Shown here: positions 52,696 through 63,099 of the stretch, one piece after another
Layout: each line of letters starts with the position of its first letter
Numbering within the stretch: position 1 is the first letter of the stretch
NCBI GenBank assembly: GCA_900472175.1
Contig: UCHD01000012.1
Span: forward strand, 89,532 to 153,531
From: Hyphomicrobiales bacterium
GTDB lineage: Bacteria > Pseudomonadota > Alphaproteobacteria > Rhizobiales > Rhizobiaceae
Reading direction: 5' to 3'
DNA length: 64,000 bases
Made by a program: the position numbers and the translations under genes
The notes under the pieces: model-generated
Databases searched by the model: none
The model's input: the letters and a program-made list of their open reading frames with translations, nothing else
Told to the model about the DNA's origin: nothing

Positions 52696-54000
52696 ATGTT
52701 GAAACGCAATCCCTTCCGTTTTCTGATCGCGCTCGCGACGATGGTCACTTTGATGATCGCGCCTGCACATGCGCGGGTGGAAATCAATATCAACAAGGGC
52801 AATGTCGAGCCTTTGCCAATCGCCGTCACCGACTTCCTGCAAGGTGAACTGGGTCAGAAGATTTCCGACGTCGTTGCGGCCGACCTGAAGCGTTCCGGCC
52901 TGTTTGCGCCGATCGCCAAGACGGCCTTCATCGAGAAGATCACCAATCCGGATGCCGCCCCGCGCTTTGAAGACTGGAAGGTCATCAATGCGCAGGCGCT
53001 GGTCACCGGCCGCGTCACCCAGGAAGGCGATGGCCGCCTGAAGGCGGAGTTCCGCCTGTGGGATAGTTTTGCCGGCCAGCAGATGGCAGGTCAGCAGTTC
53101 TTTACCCAGCCGGAAAACTGGCGCCGTGTTGCCCATATCATCGCCGACGCGATCTATGAGCAGATCACCGGTGAAAAGGGCTATTTCGATACCCGCATCG
53201 TCTATGTCGCCGAAAGCGGCCCGAAGACGGCACGCAAGCGGCAGCTGGCCATAATGGACCAGGATGGCTTCAATGCCCGTGGTATCACCAATTCCAACGA
53301 TATCGTGCTGACGCCGCGTTTCTCGCCGAACAAGCAGGAAATCACCTACATGTCGTTCGAAGGCAACGAGCCGCGCGTCTATCTGCTGCAGCTTGAAACC
53401 GGACAGCGCGAAGTGGTCGGCAATTTCCCCGGCATGACCTTTGCGCCGCGCTTTTCGCCGGATGGCCAGCGGGTGATCATGAGCCTGCAGCAGGACGGCA
53501 ACGCCAACATCTACACGATGGACCTGCGTTCGCGTACCACGACACGCCTGACGTCGACCGCTGCGATCGATACCTCCCCGTCCTATTCGCCGGATGGTAG
53601 CCAGATCGTCTTTGAAAGTGACCGCGGCGGCCGTCAGCAGCTGTATGTCATGAGTGCGGGTGGCGGTGGACAGAACCGCATCTCGTTCGGCGACGGTTCC
53701 TATTCCACGCCGGTCTGGTCGCCACGCGGAGACCTGATCGCCTTCACCAAACAGTCGGGTGGTAAGTTTTCGATCGGCGTGATGAAGCCGGACGGTTCGG
53801 GCGAACGTATCCTGACGACCGGTTTCCATAACGAAGGTCCGACCTGGGCCCCGAACGGCCGCGTTCTGATGTTCTTCCGTCAGAACTCCGGCGCCGGTGG
53901 CCCGCAGCTCTATTCGATCGACCTGACCGGCTATAACGAGCAGCTGGTCCAGACCAAGGGCTTCGCGTCCGACCCGGCCTGGTCGCCGCTTCTCGAATAG
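52696..54000 (+). CDS. tolB: Tol-Pal periplasmic beta-propeller protein TolB
   Basis: A 434-residue protein with a signal peptide ([18 protein letters not shown], then RVEININ). Residues 25-160 are the alpha/beta domain that can bind TolA; residues 190-430 are a six-bladed beta-propeller with repeated [24 protein letters not shown] and WSPRGDLI type motifs that bind Pal. The length matches the family. It is 37 bp after tolA and 197 bp before pal. Confidence 0.95.
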   Translation: MLKRNPFRFLIALATMVTLMIAPAHARVEININKGNVEPLPIAVTDFLQGELGQKISDVVAADLKRSGLFAPIAKTAFIEKITNPDAAPRFEDWKVINAQALVTGRVTQEGDGRLKAEFRLWDSFAGQQMAGQQFFTQPENWRRVAHIIADAIYEQITGEKGYFDTRIVYVAESGPKTARKRQLAIMDQDGFNARGITNSNDIVLTPRFSPNKQEITYMSFEGNEPRVYLLQLETGQREVVGNFPGMTFAPRFSPDGQRVIMSLQQDGNANIYTMDLRSRTTTRLTSTAAIDTSPSYSPDGSQIVFESDRGGRQQLYVMSAGGGGQNRISFGDGSYSTPVWSPRGDLIAFTKQSGGKFSIGVMKPDGSGERILTTGFHNEGPTWAPNGRVLMFFRQNSGAGGPQLYSIDLTGYNEQLVQTKGFASDPAWSPLLE

Positions 54001-54097
54001 CCCCATTGAATAGCATTGTGACGATGCGGCGGGGAATATGGCGAATTTGCCGCTTTCTCGCCGCAAAGGACTGATCTAGCAAGCCTCCAAGCGAATT

Positions 54098-54113
54098 TTA
54101 ACCGTCTGCTAAC
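54098..54113 (+). promoter_or_regulatory. Near-consensus CtrA-type box upstream of pal
   Basis: TTAA, seven bases, CTAAC. It matches the TTAA-N7-TTAAC consensus at eight of nine defined positions, 85 bp before the pal ATG, in the longest gap of the tolB-pal interval. Confidence 0.45.
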
Positions 54114-54197
54114 CATATCCGTTGAAATGGGATTAACCGCTTCCGGTTACAGTCTGGCAACCCTGAATTAAGACAGACCATCCAAGGAGACCGGCCC

Positions 54198-54722
54198 ATG
54201 AGCCGCATTCACGCCCAGGCCGCAGGCCGCATGCAATCCATCGCCCGCAACCCGATCATGATCGCTCTCTTTGCCAGTCTGGCTCTCGCCGCCTGCGCCA
54301 AGAAGCCGATGAACAGCGCTGGCGATCTCGGCCTCGGCGCCAACGCGGCGACCCCGGGTTCGACCCAGGACTTCACCGTCAATGTCGGCGACCGCATCTT
54401 CTTCGATACCGACTCGACCTCGATCCGCGCAGATGCCCAGGCAACGCTCGATCGTCAGGCTCAGTGGCTGGCCAAGTATCCGAACTATGCCATCACGGTC
54501 GAAGGTCATGCCGACGAACGCGGCACCCGCGAGTACAACCTGGCACTGGGCGCACGCCGCGCCGCATCGACCAAGGAATATCTCTCCTCGCGCGGTATCC
54601 CGGCTTCGAAGATCCGCACGATCTCCTACGGCAAGGAAAAGCCGGTCGCCGTCTGCGACGACATTTCCTGCTGGTCGCAGAACCGCCGCGCCGTCACGGT
54701 TCTCGGTGGCGCCGGCATGTAA
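54198..54722 (+). CDS. pal: Peptidoglycan-associated lipoprotein Pal
   Basis: A 174-residue OmpA-like lipoprotein. The lipobox LALAAC gives the lipidated C33, with a long N-terminal leader before it; a second ATG at codon 12 is possible. The OmpA domain has GDRIFFDTDSTSIRADAQAT, VEGHADERGTREYNLALGAR and WSQNRRAVTVL. It anchors the outer membrane to peptidoglycan and binds TolB or TolA. The ATG is preceded by AAGGAGA. Confidence 0.96.
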   Translation: MSRIHAQAAGRMQSIARNPIMIALFASLALAACAKKPMNSAGDLGLGANAATPGSTQDFTVNVGDRIFFDTDSTSIRADAQATLDRQAQWLAKYPNYAITVEGHADERGTREYNLALGARRAASTKEYLSSRGIPASKIRTISYGKEKPVAVCDDISCWSQNRRAVTVLGGAGM

Positions 54723-54747
54723 TTGCCGGACTTTCGATAGTCTCTCG

Positions 54748-54781
54748 AAAAGGCGGTCATTCGGGCCGCCTTTTCTTTTTT
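54748..54781 (+). terminator. Rho-independent terminator after pal
   Basis: 9 bp stem AAAAGGCGG / CCGCCTTTT with a 9-nt loop, then CTTTTTTT. It ends the tol-pal message before cpoB. Confidence 0.88.
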
Positions 54782-54901
54782 GTCACACTTTGACCGAACT
54801 CCGTTGCTTTTTGAGGCCAATTGGAAAACTGTGCGGCAATCATCCATCGACCGATTTGAACTGGTTCGGGTGAGAGTGGATACACAAACAGGACACATGA
54901 C

Positions 54902-55888
54902 ATGAAACATTTTGTCGTGGCGGGATTGATCGGCCTGACTGCCTTTGCGGGGTTTGGACAGACAGTGACCGCCATGCCGCTTTCCGCGTTGATTAACCGT
55001 GCACTTCACGGTGAAGCCCAATCGTCGGGCAAAGTGCCGCTGCTCAAGGTCCAGTCGAGCGAGGTTGGACGTATCGGGCAGCTCGAGGAACAGATCCGCT
55101 CGCTCAACGGGCGTATCGAGGAAATGAGTTTCCAGCTTCTGCAGATGCAGGAGCAGATCCGCAAATTCCAGGAGGACAACGAGTTCCGTTTCCAGGATCT
55201 GGAAGGCGGCAAATCGGGCTCCACCAAGAAGAGCCAGCTGGAAACACCGCGCACCAATCAGACGGCAGGCACTGCGCCTGCAACGACTGATCAGGCAACC
55301 GCAACCGATCCCAACGCAGGTTTGGGATCGGATACTGCTTCCGGTACCGGCGCGCCGTCATCGACGCTTGGCCAGATCGTGTTTGATGAAAACGGCAACC
55401 CCGTTGCTGCAAACCAGGATACGTCGAGCCTGGAATCAACGCTTCCTGGTGCTGATCAGGGTATCAACCAGACGCCGGACAGCCAGCAGCAGACAGCAGC
55501 GCTCGACAATCCCGGCGACCTCTATCAGTCGGCCTATGGCCATGTGCTGACGGGTGATTACAGCAAGGCTGAAAACGAATTCCGCTCCTATCTCGAAGCA
55601 TTCCCGAAGGGCGAAAAAGCCGCGGATGCCAGTTTCTGGATGGGCGAAGCGCAATATTCCCAGGGCAAGTTCAACGATTCCGCCAAGACGTTCCTGAATG
55701 CACATCAGGCCTACAGCAAGTCGCCGAAAGCGCCGGAGATGCTCTTGAAGCTCGGCATGTCATTGGCTGCACTCGACAACAAGGACACGGCCTGCGCCAC
55801 GCTGCGCGAGGTCAACAAGCGCTATCCGAAGGCTTCGCAGGCAGTGAAGACCAAGGTTGCCAGCGAACAGGGCCGCCTTGCCTGCTGA
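54902..55888 (+). CDS. cpoB: Cell division coordinator CpoB (YbgF)
   Basis: A 328-residue periplasmic protein. Signal peptide KHFVVAGLIGLTAFAGFG, cleavage near VTAMP. Residues 45-105 form a coiled coil for trimerisation (VGRIGQLEEQIRSLNGRIEE); residues 110-195 are a Thr/Ala/Pro/Gly-rich linker; the last 130 residues are tetratricopeptide repeats (YQSAYGHVLTGDYSKAENEF, then ASFWMGEAQYSQGKFNDSAK). CpoB couples Tol-Pal with peptidoglycan synthesis in E. coli. Its stop lies inside the start region of tilS. Confidence 0.92.
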   Translation: MKHFVVAGLIGLTAFAGFGQTVTAMPLSALINRALHGEAQSSGKVPLLKVQSSEVGRIGQLEEQIRSLNGRIEEMSFQLLQMQEQIRKFQEDNEFRFQDLEGGKSGSTKKSQLETPRTNQTAGTAPATTDQATATDPNAGLGSDTASGTGAPSSTLGQIVFDENGNPVAANQDTSSLESTLPGADQGINQTPDSQQQTAALDNPGDLYQSAYGHVLTGDYSKAENEFRSYLEAFPKGEKAADASFWMGEAQYSQGKFNDSAKTFLNAHQAYSKSPKAPEMLLKLGMSLAALDNKDTACATLREVNKRYPKASQAVKTKVASEQGRLAC

Positions 55889-57260
55889 GGCGGACCGCGC
55901 CGCGCCGCTTGCTGCCGTAGAGGCGGCGAAACAATTTCTCTCTTCATTCAAGACGCCCGGCATGATCCTCGCCGCAGTTTCTGGCGGCAGTGATTCAAAA
56001 GGCCTGCTTCTGGCGCTGCATGAGGCGATCACGCTTGGCGGCTTTTCGGCCTTTTCCCTGTCTGCCTGCACTGTCGATCATGCGCTGCGCCCTGAATCGG
56101 CCGAGGAAGCGCGGACGGTCGCCGCTTTTTGCGCTGAAAAAGGTATTTCGCATACCATTCGTCAATGGGACGGCGACAAGCCGGTGGCCGGTATTCAGGC
56201 GGCGGCGCGGGCAGCACGTTACGGGTTGCTTGCTGACGCGGCACGAGGTCTGGCTGCCGCCTGCATCGTCACGGCCCACACTGCGGATGACCAGAACGAG
56301 ACGATTGCCATGCGCCAAGGCCGGTCAGAGCCAGATGCGCCTGGTCTGGCAGGTATGGCGGCAGGAGTTCTTGTCGGCCGCCGGGTCTGGGTCTGGCGCC
56401 CCTTTCTCCATCTGCATCGCGGCGATATTCGCGCCTTTCTCACCGCGCGTGGCGAGGGGTGGTTCGATGACCCGAGCAACAGTAATTCGCACTTCGAGCG
56501 TGTGCGTGTGCGCAAGGTGTTGTCCGGGGAGGGATCTTCGTCCGCGGATGTACTTGCCGCGGGGAAAGCCCGTTTCGGTTCAAGCGAGCGTGCAGCGCGG
56601 CTGATTGACCGGCATATGCTGGGTTTTGAAGGCCTTGTGGCGAAGGTCGATCCGGCACTCCGGGCCGGTATGGCCGATCCCGACTGCATGCGTGCGGTTC
56701 TGTCGATTGCCTCCGTCATCGGCGGGCGTCCTTATCTTCCCGGCCGCGAGACGGCCGCGCGGCTTACGGCGTTTCTGGGGGACGCAAGTGGCGGGCGGAT
56801 GACTGCGGGGCGCGTGGTTTTCGATCGCCGCAAGTCGGGTCTGTTTCTCTATCGCGAAGCGAGGGGCCTGCCGGAAATCGAACTTCGCCCCGGTCAGTGC
56901 GCTCTCTGGGATGGGCGCTTTCCGGTCCGCAATGACGGCTCAGACCGTTTCACCGTTCACTCCCGGGGCGAAACGGCCGAATTGTGCGCGAGACTGATTG
57001 CCGCAGGCCTGCCCGAGCCTGTGGCCAAACGCGCTGTCAAATCGGCTATCGGGTTTTCTGCGCCGATGCAGGTATCAGATCGTCCGGATGCTGCTGTCGT
57101 TTTGGCGCCAACGCCTTGTGTGCAAACCTATATCAGCCTTTACGACACCTTTTTGCCGTGTTTCGACCTGATGATGGCCAACAGCATTGCCACGCTCTTT
57201 GGCCGTGACAACTATCCTGCTCCTCCGGTTTACGGTGTATTGACGGAAAAGTCAGGTTAG
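55857..57260 (+). CDS. tilS: tRNA(Ile)-lysidine synthetase TilS
   Basis: A 467-residue enzyme that converts the wobble C34 of tRNA-Ile(CAU) to lysidine with ATP. The PP-loop is VSGGSDSKG at about 41-49, with HTADDQNETIAMR near 140 typical of TilS. No ATG is present near the start: candidates are TTG at 55857 (given here, overlapping cpoB by 32 bp) and TTG at 55878 (seven codons later), with the second having the better-spaced GGG. It is followed by ftsH after about 100 bp. Confidence 0.92.
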   Translation: MPANRAALPAEADRAAPLAAVEAAKQFLSSFKTPGMILAAVSGGSDSKGLLLALHEAITLGGFSAFSLSACTVDHALRPESAEEARTVAAFCAEKGISHTIRQWDGDKPVAGIQAAARAARYGLLADAARGLAAACIVTAHTADDQNETIAMRQGRSEPDAPGLAGMAAGVLVGRRVWVWRPFLHLHRGDIRAFLTARGEGWFDDPSNSNSHFERVRVRKVLSGEGSSSADVLAAGKARFGSSERAARLIDRHMLGFEGLVAKVDPALRAGMADPDCMRAVLSIASVIGGRPYLPGRETAARLTAFLGDASGGRMTAGRVVFDRRKSGLFLYREARGLPEIELRPGQCALWDGRFPVRNDGSDRFTVHSRGETAELCARLIAAGLPEPVAKRAVKSAIGFSAPMQVSDRPDAAVVLAPTPCVQTYISLYDTFLPCFDLMMANSIATLFGRDNYPAPPVYGVLTEKSG

Positions 57261-57361
57261 TCTTGAGTTTGCCTTGGCAAGCTGGTCACGCAACCCTATG
57301 TTAGGCGCAAGAATGCAGCCACAAATCATTGCGGGTTGCGACAGAGGTTCCGGGGAGTTCG

Positions 57362-59302
<1,941 letters not shown>

Positions 59303-59675
59303 TCTTGCGTGCAATAGAAATGCACAACAAAACCGCCGCGCATGGATGCGCGGCGGTTTTTGTTTGGCCCGACCGTTCCTGCTTGGTAACGCGCTGTAAT
59401 GAATTCTGATGATACAGTGGGATGCTGTTGCAGACGATTTATGGCAAGACATAGCGCAGGTCGCCCAAAGGGATGCGTCGGATTCTGGCGCAACCGCGGG
59501 CATAACAGAGACATAGAGCGCGCTGCGCGAGATCGGCCGATAGCGGCGCCTCATCGTGCGATGGTTTGATGGGATGACCGCGCGGCTTTGATGTGAATAG
59601 CAGGGCCGTGAACAATCTGGCGGTGCGCCAGCCAGCGGCGGCGCGTCCCGCATCCTGATAAAAGTTGGAGTTTTT
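59303..59675. other. Intergenic region between ftsH and glmM
   Basis: 373 bp. The first 60 bp hold the ftsH terminator. The rest (59362-59675) shows no convincing gene or repeat on either strand; a minus-strand open frame here runs through glmM and looks accidental. The glmM promoter is presumably inside. Confidence 0.55.
59329..59361 (+). terminator. Rho-independent terminator after ftsH
   Basis: 12 bp stem AACCGCCGCGCA / TGCGCGGCGGTT with a TGGA loop and a T-run. One of the strongest in the window. Confidence 0.92.
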
Positions 59676-61028
59676 ATGAAGCGCAAATATTTCGGCACGG
59701 ACGGTATCCGCGGTCAGTCCAATGTGTTTCCAATGACACCGGATCTGGCGATGCGGGTCGGCATCGCGGTCGGCACGATCTTTCGCAACGGTGGACACCG
59801 CCACCGGGTAGTGATCGGCAAGGACACGCGCCTGTCCGGTTATATGCTGGAGAATGCGCTGGTGGCCGGTTTCACCGCCGCGGGGCTCGACGTGTTCCTG
59901 CTCGGACCTATTCCGACGCCTGGCGTCGCGATGCTGACGCGCTCGCTTCGCGCCGATGTCGGCGTAATGATTTCGGCTTCGCACAATCCGTTCGAAGACA
60001 ATGGCATCAAGCTGTTCGGACCGGACGGCTACAAGCTTTCCGACGAGATCGAAGCGCAGATCGAGGACCTTCTCGAAAAGGACATGACGGCGCAGCTCGC
60101 CAAGTCGCAGGAGATCGGCCGAGCCAAGCGTGTCGAAGGCGACATCTACCGCTATATCGAACACGCCAAGCGCACGTTGCCGCGTGATGTGACGCTGCAG
60201 GGGCTGAGGATCGCCATCGACTGCGCCAACGGCGCTGCCTACAAGGTTGCTCCACTGGCGCTTTGGGAGCTGGGCGCTGACGTGGTGACAATCGGCAACG
60301 AGCCGAATGGCGTCAATATCAACCTCGACTGCGGCTCGACCCATCCGGCTGCGCTATCACGGAAGGTGCACGAAGTGCGCGCCGACATCGGCATTGCGCT
60401 CGATGGCGATGCCGACCGCGTCCTGATCGTCGATGAGAACGGCACGGTCATCGATGGCGACCAGTTGATGGCGGTGATTGCTAATAGCTGGGCAGACGAT
60501 GGCGTGCTCAAGGGCAATGGTATTGTTGCGACGGTCATGTCCAATCTCGGCCTCGAGCGTTATCTCAACGGCCGTGGCCTTGATCTCCACCGCACCAAGG
60601 TCGGCGACCGCTACGTGGTCGAGCACATGCGCCAGCACGGCTTCAACGTCGGCGGCGAGCAATCCGGCCATCTGGTTCTCTCGGACTTCGGTACGACCGG
60701 CGATGGCCTTGTCGCGGCGCTGCAGATTCTTGCCTGTGTCAAGCGTCAGGGCAAGACCGTCAGCGAAGTCTGCCATCGCTTCGATCCTGTGCCGCAGGTT
60801 TTGAAGAATGTCCGGGTCTCGGCTGGCATGCCGCTTGAAGACGCTGCCGTGCGCCAGGCCATTGCCGATGCAGAAGCCGAGCTTGCCAAGAGTGGCCGTT
60901 TGCTGATCCGCCCGTCCGGCACCGAGCCGTTGATCCGCGTCATGGCGGAAGGCGATGACCGGGGTCAGGTGGAGCGCATTGTCGATGAACTGATCGGGGT
61001 GATCGGTGGCGTGCGCAACGTCGCCTGA
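59676..61028 (+). CDS. glmM: Phosphoglucosamine mutase GlmM
   Basis: A 450-residue enzyme converting glucosamine-6-phosphate to glucosamine-1-phosphate for peptidoglycan and lipopolysaccharide. The catalytic phosphoserine is S102 in [15 protein letters not shown], the metal loop is [13 protein letters not shown] near 242, [12 protein letters not shown] near 325 is the sugar loop and [13 protein letters not shown] near 410 the phosphate loop. Length and start ([13 protein letters not shown]) are standard. It is downstream of ftsH and has its own terminator. Confidence 0.97.
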   Translation: MKRKYFGTDGIRGQSNVFPMTPDLAMRVGIAVGTIFRNGGHRHRVVIGKDTRLSGYMLENALVAGFTAAGLDVFLLGPIPTPGVAMLTRSLRADVGVMISASHNPFEDNGIKLFGPDGYKLSDEIEAQIEDLLEKDMTAQLAKSQEIGRAKRVEGDIYRYIEHAKRTLPRDVTLQGLRIAIDCANGAAYKVAPLALWELGADVVTIGNEPNGVNINLDCGSTHPAALSRKVHEVRADIGIALDGDADRVLIVDENGTVIDGDQLMAVIANSWADDGVLKGNGIVATVMSNLGLERYLNGRGLDLHRTKVGDRYVVEHMRQHGFNVGGEQSGHLVLSDFGTTGDGLVAALQILACVKRQGKTVSEVCHRFDPVPQVLKNVRVSAGMPLEDAAVRQAIADAEAELAKSGRLLIRPSGTEPLIRVMAEGDDRGQVERIVDELIGVIGGVRNVA

Positions 61029-61055
61029 CCTGCCTTCCATGGCGAGACTTGAAGA

Positions 61056-61082
61056 GGCCGGGATTTTCCCGGTCTTTTTTTA
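61056..61082 (+). terminator. Rho-independent terminator after glmM
   Basis: 8 bp stem GGCCGGGA / TCCCGGTC (one G-T pair) followed by seven T, 27 bp after the glmM stop. Confidence 0.85.
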
Positions 61083-61157
61083 TGCGTTGCTTGCGGAGCG
61101 GTGAGCGTTGCTTTGTTGTTCAGTTAATTCCTTAATAGTTAGGGTAAATTTTTGTAG

Positions 61158-61173
61158 TTAATTAGACCTTAAC
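61158..61173 (+). promoter_or_regulatory. CtrA-type box upstream of the first outer-membrane gene
   Basis: TTAA, seven bases, TTAAC: an exact match to the alphaproteobacterial CtrA consensus TTAA-N7-TTAAC. It lies 88 bp before the ATG at 61261, a usual distance for an activator site. Confidence 0.6.
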
Positions 61174-61260
61174 CTTTCCTGTCCATGATCCGCATCAACA
61201 CAATTCATTGGAGGCCGGTTTGCCGGCTGACCGAGTAACAAGAAGTTTTGGAGTGTGGCC

Positions 61261-62082
61261 ATGAAGACTATTTTGATTGGCGTTGTTGCAGCTTTGCTCG
61301 GCAGCACCGCAACCTTCGCCGCGGATCTTTATGAGCCGCCGATCGAGCAGCCAGTTGTGGAACCGGTCCAGCTGGTCGAAGCCAGCGGCTGGTATCTGCG
61401 CGGCGATGTCGGCTATGCTTTCACCAATCTTCGTGGCGCCAATTTCTATCAGGGCCCTGGCCGTTTCGTTCGTGATTTCGACGATGCCGATCTTGATGAC
61501 ACCTGGACGGCCGGTATCGGTGTCGGTTACCAGATCAACAACTACCTGCGTACGGACGTCACACTCGATTATCTCGGCAATGCGGATTTCGAAGGTTCCA
61601 CGTCCGGCGGCTGCGGTGTCGCTGCCGTCTGCACCTCGCGCGATGTTTCTGCAATCGCAGCATGGAGCCTGATGGCCAATGCGTATGTCGATATCGGCAC
61701 CTACGGTTCGTTCACGCCTTACGTCGGTGCGGGTATCGGTGGCACGCAGGTCAAGTGGGACAAGCTGCGCAACACCAGTTGCGAAACCGGCAACCCGGCC
61801 AATTGCGATCCGTCCTTCGAACATGACGGTAGCAGCAAGTGGCGCTTCACCTACGCCCTGATGGCCGGTACCGCGATCGACCTGACCTGCAACCTCAAGG
61901 CTGATGTCGGCTATCGTTTCCGCCACGTGCTTGGCGGCGATATGTTCGGCTACAACGCCAACAGCGGTCCTGGGTCCGACAAGGGCATGTATCTGCACGA
62001 AGCCCGCGCTGGTCTGCGTTATTCCTTCGGTGGTTGCGCTGAAGCCTACGTTCCGCCGGCCGAGCCCATCGTCTACAAGTAA
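61261..62082 (+). CDS. Outer-membrane beta-barrel protein (Omp25/RopB-like)
   Basis: A 273-residue outer-membrane protein. It starts at the ATG following TTGGAGTGTGGCC (a GTG two codons earlier is in frame), with a signal peptide (KTILIGVVAALLGSTATFA, then ADLYEPP). The mature chain has alternating strands with aromatic girdle patterns: WYLRGDVGYAFTNLR, GVGYQINNYLRTDVTLDY, SLMANAYVDIGTYGSF, KADVGYRFRHVLGGDMF, and ends with a periplasmic tail (AEPIVYK). It resembles the 8-10 strand Omp25/RopB group of Rhizobiales. A perfect CtrA-type box lies 88 bp upstream. Confidence 0.88.
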   Translation: MKTILIGVVAALLGSTATFAADLYEPPIEQPVVEPVQLVEASGWYLRGDVGYAFTNLRGANFYQGPGRFVRDFDDADLDDTWTAGIGVGYQINNYLRTDVTLDYLGNADFEGSTSGGCGVAAVCTSRDVSAIAAWSLMANAYVDIGTYGSFTPYVGAGIGGTQVKWDKLRNTSCETGNPANCDPSFEHDGSSKWRFTYALMAGTAIDLTCNLKADVGYRFRHVLGGDMFGYNANSGPGSDKGMYLHEARAGLRYSFGGCAEAYVPPAEPIVYK

Positions 62083-62103
62083 GCGCATCGCGCTGCCCGT
62101 TTC

Positions 62104-62133
62104 AAAGGCCGTCCGGTTTCCGGGCGGCCTTTT
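62104..62133 (+). terminator. Rho-independent terminator after the first outer-membrane gene
   Basis: 13 bp stem beginning AAAGGCCG and ending CGGCCTTT (one G-T pair) with a TTT loop and a T-rich tail. Confidence 0.9.
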
Positions 62134-62166
62134 CGGTTTAAAGGCCCGCTTGGTTAAGAAGCATGC

Positions 62167-62182
62167 TTAACCTCAGGTTAAC
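62167..62182 (+). promoter_or_regulatory. CtrA-type box upstream of the second outer-membrane gene
   Basis: TTAA, CCTCAGG, TTAAC: an exact TTAA-N7-TTAAC match, 82 bp before the ATG at 62264. The core is also an inverted repeat (TTAACC-TCA-GGTTAA), and a further TTAA lies upstream at 62154-62157. Confidence 0.6.
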
Positions 62183-62263
62183 CGGCGGATGCGATGATGA
62201 AGTCTCACAAACACGGGTGGTAGGCGTTCCTGTCGCCGTACATGGTTTTCCAAGGACAGCAAA

Positions 62264-63070
62264 ATGAAGCTGCGGCACACTTTCCTCAATGCATCTGCAC
62301 TGATCCTGCTGTTCGCCGGCGGCCAGGCGATGGCGGCAGATCTCTTCGAGGCGCCGGAAGTCAGTATTTCGCCCGTGGAAGCGGGTGGTCAGGGCTTATA
62401 CCTGCGCGGCGATCTCGGTTATGCCGGATGGACGCGGGGCGGCGACCCGTCGCTGCGGCTGTTCGATGCCGGGACCGGCGCCACCAACTCCGCCAACTTC
62501 GAAAATGATTTCGACAATTCTTTTTCCGGCACTCTCGGCGTCGGCTATCAGTTCAACGATATGTTCCGGGCCGATTTGACCGGTGATTATTTCGAAGGCG
62601 ACGTCCGTGGAAGCGGCCGAGCGAACATTCCCTGCGCCGGCGAAACGGTGGGAACGTCTTGCCGTGGAAGTCTCGACGCCGACTACAAGGCGATTGGCCT
62701 CATGGCGAACGGCTATGTCGATCTCGCAACAGTGGCCGGCCTGACGCCCTATGTCGGCGCCGGTCTCGGTGTGACGCAGCTTCGCTGGAACGATGTCGCC
62801 CTGCGCACCAGCTGCGTGCCGGGAGCCGCGGGTTGCTCCGGTGCCGCACCGGTCAACCAGACCTTCGATGGCGAAAGCAGCTGGCGCCTGACCTACGCGC
62901 TGATGGCTGGCGTTTCCTACAACATGACCGAGCAGCTGAAGCTCGACGTCGGCTACCGCTATTCGCAGATCACCGATGGCGACATGTTCAACGGCAGCGA
63001 TACCGATGGCCTCGACGATGGCCTGGGCCGCCACGAAATCCGCGCTGGTCTGCGCCTTTCGCTGTGGTAG
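62264..63070 (+). CDS. Outer-membrane beta-barrel protein, paralogue of the preceding gene
   Basis: A 268-residue outer-membrane barrel with a signal peptide (RHTFLNASALILLFAGGQAM, then AADLFEAP). Strand-like segments parallel the upstream paralogue: LYLRGDLGYAGWTRGGD, TLGVGYQFNDMFRADLTGDY, GLMANGYVDLATVAGLTPYV, LDVGYRYSQITDGDMF, and it ends in LRLSLW, a typical C-terminal aromatic for outer-membrane insertion. It differs from the upstream protein in the loops. It probably arose by tandem duplication. Confidence 0.88.
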   Translation: MKLRHTFLNASALILLFAGGQAMAADLFEAPEVSISPVEAGGQGLYLRGDLGYAGWTRGGDPSLRLFDAGTGATNSANFENDFDNSFSGTLGVGYQFNDMFRADLTGDYFEGDVRGSGRANIPCAGETVGTSCRGSLDADYKAIGLMANGYVDLATVAGLTPYVGAGLGVTQLRWNDVALRTSCVPGAAGCSGAAPVNQTFDGESSWRLTYALMAGVSYNMTEQLKLDVGYRYSQITDGDMFNGSDTDGLDDGLGRHEIRAGLRLSLW

Positions 63071-63099
63071 GCCATTGCCCCGGACCGTCGATGAAGCGG

